Below are positions 6,015 through 8,559 of a DNA stretch of 8,559 nucleotides, in pieces. The notes beneath the pieces were generated by a model. The model worked only from the letters and a program-made list of their open reading frames with translations, made no database searches and was not told the origin of the DNA. Each line of letters starts with the position of its first letter. Position 1 is the stretch's first letter. The position numbers were made by a program, and so were the translations under genes. Source of the stretch: CADEFX01 sp050260355 (GTDB taxonomy: Bacteria; Pseudomonadota; Alphaproteobacteria; Rhizobiales; Hyphomicrobiaceae); assembly GCA_050260355.1 (NCBI GenBank), contig JBLNBZ010000040.1:1-8559 (forward strand), given 5' to 3'.

Positions 6015-6770
6015 ATGCCGATCATCACGCGCGACGTGGCGCCACATGTCACGCTCATCACGCTGGACAATCAGGCCAAGCGCAACGCCATGTCACGGGC
6101 CATGCTGGGCGAGCTCGCCGCCCTCTGGGATGCGCTCGATGCGTCGGCGTGCCGGTGCGTTGTCCTGACGGGAGCCGGTGACAGGGCATTCTGCGCAGGC
6201 GCCGATATCGGCGGCGATCTCAGCGCCGGCGAGGAGACGGCCCGCACCGTCAACCGCGCGCTGCTCAAGACCTCGACGTTCTCCAAGCCCATCGTCGCCG
6301 CCATCAACGGCGACTGCGCAGGAGGCGGCCTCGAGCTGCTGCTATCGACCGACATTCGCGCGGCCGCGCCGCACGCGCGCTTCGGGTTGCCGGAGGTGCG
6401 CTACGGCATCTATCCCTTCGGCGGGGCGACGGTGAAGCTGGCGCAGCAGATCGGCCACGTGCACGCCATGGACCTGCTGCTGACGGGCCGGCTGGTGGAG
6501 GCGGCGTTCGCCGAGCGCATCGGGCTCATCAATCAGATCGTGCCGGCCGAGTTGCTGCTCGACTGGGCTGTCGAGACGGCGGGCACGATCGCGGCCAACA
6601 GCCCGGCCGCCGTGCAGGCGGTCAAGACACAAGTCAGCGCCAGCATCGCCGATTACGCCAAGAGCCGCGAGGCGCTCGAGCAGCAGCTCGGCGACCGCGT
6701 GCGTGCGAGCCCCGACTTCGCCGAGGGTGTGGCGGCATTCCGCGGGAAGCGGCGGGCCAACTATGTCTGA
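6015..6770 (+). CDS. Enoyl-CoA hydratase/isomerase (crotonase) family protein
   Basis: This 251-residue cytoplasmic crotonase-fold enzyme probably adds water to a 2-enoyl-CoA in a beta-oxidation-like pathway. The N-terminal strand VTLITLDNQAKRNAMSRAML (12-31) is the usual opening. AFCAGADI (58-65) and INGDCAGGGLELLL (97-110) form the CoA/oxyanion-hole motifs. Both acid/base residues of classical hydratases appear present: Glu107 in GGGLELLL (rat Glu144 position) and Glu127 in FGLPEVRYGIYPFGGA (rat Glu164 position). This favours a true hydratase over an isomerase or hydrolase. The C-terminal helix region (ASPDFAEGVAAFRGKRRANY) is complete. The start at 6015 follows a strong AAGGAG. Its last 8 bp overlap the start of the CoA-transferase gene, indicating one operon with coupled translation. 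The chain-length preference is unknown. Confidence 0.93.
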   Translation: MPIITRDVAPHVTLITLDNQAKRNAMSRAMLGELAALWDALDASACRCVVLTGAGDRAFCAGADIGGDLSAGEETARTVNRALLKTSTFSKPIVAAINGDCAGGGLELLLSTDIRAAAPHARFGLPEVRYGIYPFGGATVKLAQQIGHVHAMDLLLTGRLVEAAFAERIGLINQIVPAELLLDWAVETAGTIAANSPAAVQAVKTQVSASIADYAKSREALEQQLGDRVRASPDFAEGVAAFRGKRRANYV

Positions 6771-8010
6771 CGCCCTCGACTTCAAGCGCCTGATCCGCGA
6801 AGGAGAGACGCTGGCCTGGACCGGAGGGACCGCCGAGCCGAGCCACAGTCTCGCCGCTCTCAACGCGCAGCTCGACGATGTGCCGCCCTCAACCGCGCTG
6901 ATCGGCTTGAACCTGGCCGAGACCGTGGATCTGCTGCACCTGGCAAAGCGCATGCGCGTGAAGGTGCTGGGTGGCGCGTCCACCAACCGCCGCCTGCAAG
7001 ACGTCGGCGCGCTCGATGTGCTGCCCTGTCATTACTCGGCGACGCCGGATCTCGTCGCGCAGGGCGTCCTCGAGATCGACGTCGCCATGGTTCAGCTCGC
7101 CGCAGATGGTGACGACTGCCGGCTGACGGCGATGATCGACTACGTAGCGGATGCCTTGCCGCGAGCGCGCCTCGTGATCGGTGAGGTGAACGAGCAGGCG
7201 CCCTGCCTGCTGGGCGACACCGCCGTGGCACGCGCCGATATCGACCATCTGGTGCACGTCTCATATCCGCTGATCGAGGTGCCGCCGGCTCCCATCGGTC
7301 CACTCGAGCGCACCATCGGCGAGCATGTCGCGCGTCTCGTTCCGGACGGCGCCACGCTGCAGGTGGGCCTGGGCGCGCTGCCGGATGCGGTGCTGGAAGC
7401 GCTGGGCTCCAAGAAGGATCTGGGGCTGCACAGCGGCACGATCTCCGACGGGGTGGTGAGCCTCGTCGAGAGCGGCGTCATCACGAACCGCCGCAAGCCG
7501 GTCGACACGGGGCTGTGCGTCACGGCCGGCCTGATCGGCACCTCGCGGCTCTATAAATGGGCGCATCGCAACGAGCTCCTACGCCTGCGCTCGCCGCGCT
7601 ACACGCACGACTACCTGGTGACGAGCCAGATACCGAGCCTGTACGGCATCAATACCGCGCTCGAGGTCGACCTGACCGGGCAGATGAACGCTGAGGTGGC
7701 GGGAACGCGGCATGTCGGGCTGGTCGGCGGACACGCCGATTTCATGCGCGGCGCTATGCGCTCGCGCGGCGGGAGGGGGATCGTCGCGATGCAGTCGACG
7801 GCCCGCGGCGGCTCCGTCTCGCGCATCGTGTCGAGGCTGGCCGGCGGCATCGTGACGACGTCGCGCAGCGATGCGGACGTGGTGGTGACCGAGTACGGCG
7901 TCGCCGAGTTGCGCGGCCGCACCGTGTCGGAGCGCGCGAAGGCTCTCATTGCCATCGCGCACCCGGATTTCCGCAACAAGCTCGAGGCCGAGGCCGAGAA
8001 GCTGATCTAG
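6763..8010 (+). CDS. Acetyl-CoA hydrolase/CoA-transferase family protein (4-hydroxybutyrate CoA-transferase-like)
   Basis: From the ATG at 6763 the product is 415 residues, normal for this family (about 410-440). Such enzymes move CoA from acetyl- or another acyl-CoA to a carboxylic acid, activating it for further metabolism, or hydrolyse acyl-CoA. Features include TGGTAEPSHSL (20-30), the hinge and CoA-site motif GLGALPDAV (202-210), LHSGTISDGVVSLVESGVIT (222-241), and the C-terminal INTALEVDLTGQMNAE (296-311), GGHADFMRGA (322-331), STARGGSVSRIV (345-356) and VTEYGVAELRG (375-385). In characterised members the segment corresponding to HSGTISDG (223-230) reads HTEMxSDG, with the Glu acting as nucleophile; here that position is Gly225. 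I infer either a divergent subfamily with a different mechanism or loss of transferase activity. It overlaps the hydratase gene by 8 bp and has only a weak ribosome site, so translation is probably coupled. The frame is open 60 bp further upstream, but that part lies inside the hydratase gene. Confidence 0.9.
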   Translation: MSDALDFKRLIREGETLAWTGGTAEPSHSLAALNAQLDDVPPSTALIGLNLAETVDLLHLAKRMRVKVLGGASTNRRLQDVGALDVLPCHYSATPDLVAQGVLEIDVAMVQLAADGDDCRLTAMIDYVADALPRARLVIGEVNEQAPCLLGDTAVARADIDHLVHVSYPLIEVPPAPIGPLERTIGEHVARLVPDGATLQVGLGALPDAVLEALGSKKDLGLHSGTISDGVVSLVESGVITNRRKPVDTGLCVTAGLIGTSRLYKWAHRNELLRLRSPRYTHDYLVTSQIPSLYGINTALEVDLTGQMNAEVAGTRHVGLVGGHADFMRGAMRSRGGRGIVAMQSTARGGSVSRIVSRLAGGIVTTSRSDADVVVTEYGVAELRGRTVSERAKALIAIAHPDFRNKLEAEAEKLI

Positions 8011-8038
8011 CGCATTTTGCAATCGCACGGGACGCAGT

Positions 8039-8066
8039 CTCCCTCTCCCTCGCGTGGGAGAGGGAG
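8039..8066. repeat. Perfect 11-bp inverted repeat, REP-like hairpin after the CoA-transferase gene
   Basis: CTCCCTCTCCC (8039-8049) is perfectly complementary to GGGAGAGGGAG (8056-8066) with a 6-nt TCGCGT loop. It starts 29 bp after the operon's stop codon. The sequence type (CCCTCTCCC ... GGGAGAGGG) is common as a dispersed palindrome in alphaproteobacterial genomes. No T-run follows, so it is not a classic intrinsic terminator. Its right arm overlaps the left arm of a second perfect hairpin (8063-8085), so only one of the two can form at a time. Confidence 0.75.
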
Positions 8067-8240
8067 CCGGCATCGACGCGGCTCCAGAATCCGGCTGCTC
8101 CGGCGGCTTGAAAGCCTTGGGCGTCTTCTTCAGCGTGACGAGAGGTGACTCTCTGGGGTCGGCTCCGTTTCGGTGGGGGGCGGAGCATAGTCCCCCATGC
8201 CCCGCAAATCGCGTTACGCTTGATCGCCGCGCCAGCTTCT

Positions 8241-8263
8241 CCCTCTCCCCGGCGGGGCGAGGG
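8241..8263. repeat. Second CCCTCTCCCC/GGGG-GAGGG palindrome
   Basis: CCCTCTCCCC (8241-8250) pairs with GGGGCGAGGG (8254-8263) with one mismatch and a 3-nt spacer. It shares the CCCTCTCCC arm with the hairpin at 8039-8066, so the two look like members of one dispersed repeat family about 200 bp apart. Confidence 0.6.
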
Positions 8264-8428
8264 CTGTTCGCCATGACTTGCGAGCGCTCAGCACAGCCGT
8301 GCGGCGCGATCGGCAAGCGCGAGCAAGTCACCCGGCGAACAGGGTGATGGGGCCAACTTCGCAATCGGCGAAGACGTGGGCGTCGCTCCGCAAGCTCGGG
8401 CGCCGAGCTCGCACACGCCCCCCACTTG

Positions 8429-8456
8429 CGTCATCCCTGCGCAGGCAGGGATCCAT
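8429..8456. repeat. GTCATCCCTGC...GCAGGGATCCA palindromic repeat
   Basis: ATCCCTGC (8433-8440) is perfectly complementary to GCAGGGAT (8445-8452) around a GCAG loop, flanked by GCGTC and CCA. The form GTCATCCC-stem-GGGATCCA matches a well-known class of dispersed intergenic palindromes in proteobacteria. A similar arm, TGGATCCCGGG, begins at about 8544 and runs to the window edge; it could be the start of another copy in the opposite orientation. Confidence 0.65.
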
Positions 8457-8559
8457 GAGCCGGCCAGCAGATTCTGCCTCGCGGTTGAAGCACTGGCGGC
8501 GGCTCCTGTGCGCAAACGTACACTGAGCAAGTAGCCGCGCACCTGGATCCCGGGCGATT

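Larger units (their letters stand above)
8011..8559. other. Gene-free 3' region with several inverted repeats
   Basis: About 550 bp follow the CoA-transferase stop. I support no gene here: the open frames on both strands give Arg/Ser/Pro-rich peptides of the kind produced by palindromic repeats, with no family match. Besides the elements listed separately, small perfect dyads are visible: GGAGCCG/CGGCTCC (8063-8069 with 8079-8085), GAGAG/CTCTC around a GTGA loop (8140-8153), and GCTCCG/CGGAGC (8162-8167 with 8181-8186). No canonical hairpin plus T-run terminator is present, although the first hairpin could protect the operon mRNA 3' end. Confidence 0.6.

Noticed and set aside
8039..8066. Rho-independent terminator for the hydratase/CoA-transferase operon
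   Set aside because: The stem is strong but no T-run follows, and a similar palindrome recurs at 8241-8263, so a dispersed repeat is the better reading.
7579..8364. A 261-codon minus-strand open frame covering the CoA-transferase end and the 3' intergenic region
   Set aside because: More than half is antisense to the CoA-transferase, and the rest reads through palindromic repeats. The Arg/Pro/Ser-rich peptide has no recognisable domain.

Overview
The window is high-GC DNA with dense coding on both strands, AGG/GGAG-type ribosome binding sites and GC-rich palindromic intergenic repeats. It looks like a chromosomal catabolic region of a proteobacterium, probably an alphaproteobacterium of the Hyphomicrobiales (Bradyrhizobium-like). 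That placement is an inference from gene content and repeat style; no rRNA or marker gene is present. I support seven protein-coding genes and one protein-gene remnant.

Left part (190-3694): a minus-strand pair encodes the large (TctA) and small (TctB) membrane subunits of a tripartite tricarboxylate-type transporter. No periplasmic binding protein gene (tctC) is in view. Divergent from tctB, across about 330 bp, is an M20-family metal-dependent amidohydrolase (hippurate hydrolase / IAA-amino-acid hydrolase type). A natural reading is that the transporter imports an organic acid or N-acyl amino acid and the hydrolase acts on the imported compound or on related amides, but this is inferred from position only.

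Middle (3743-4961): two small minus-strand genes of unknown function (128 and 82 aa) are followed by a non-coding stretch. It holds a degenerate tandem array of about 13 units with a strikingly regular 14-bp period (CCTATTGGAGGAGG-like), a C-run/G-run palindromic element, and a roughly 30-codon remnant that looks like the N-terminus of a DUF559-type protein. The remnant runs into the stop codon of the next gene.

Right part (4961-8010): a minus-strand zinc-free quinone oxidoreductase-like MDR enzyme is divergent from a two-gene plus-strand operon. The operon encodes an enoyl-CoA hydratase and, overlapping it by 8 bp, an acetyl-CoA hydrolase/CoA-transferase-family protein. Together they suggest CoA activation and hydration or reduction of a small carboxylic or unsaturated acid. 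The CoA-transferase has Gly225 where, by motif comparison from memory, characterised members carry the catalytic Glu.

The last 550 bp (8011-8559) hold no gene I can support. They contain a series of GC-rich inverted repeats, including REP-like elements. I see no CRISPR array, phage, complete insertion sequence or obvious new defence system. The most unusual items are the 14-bp array, the CoA-transferase active-site substitution and the DUF559 remnant at the oxidoreductase 3' end.
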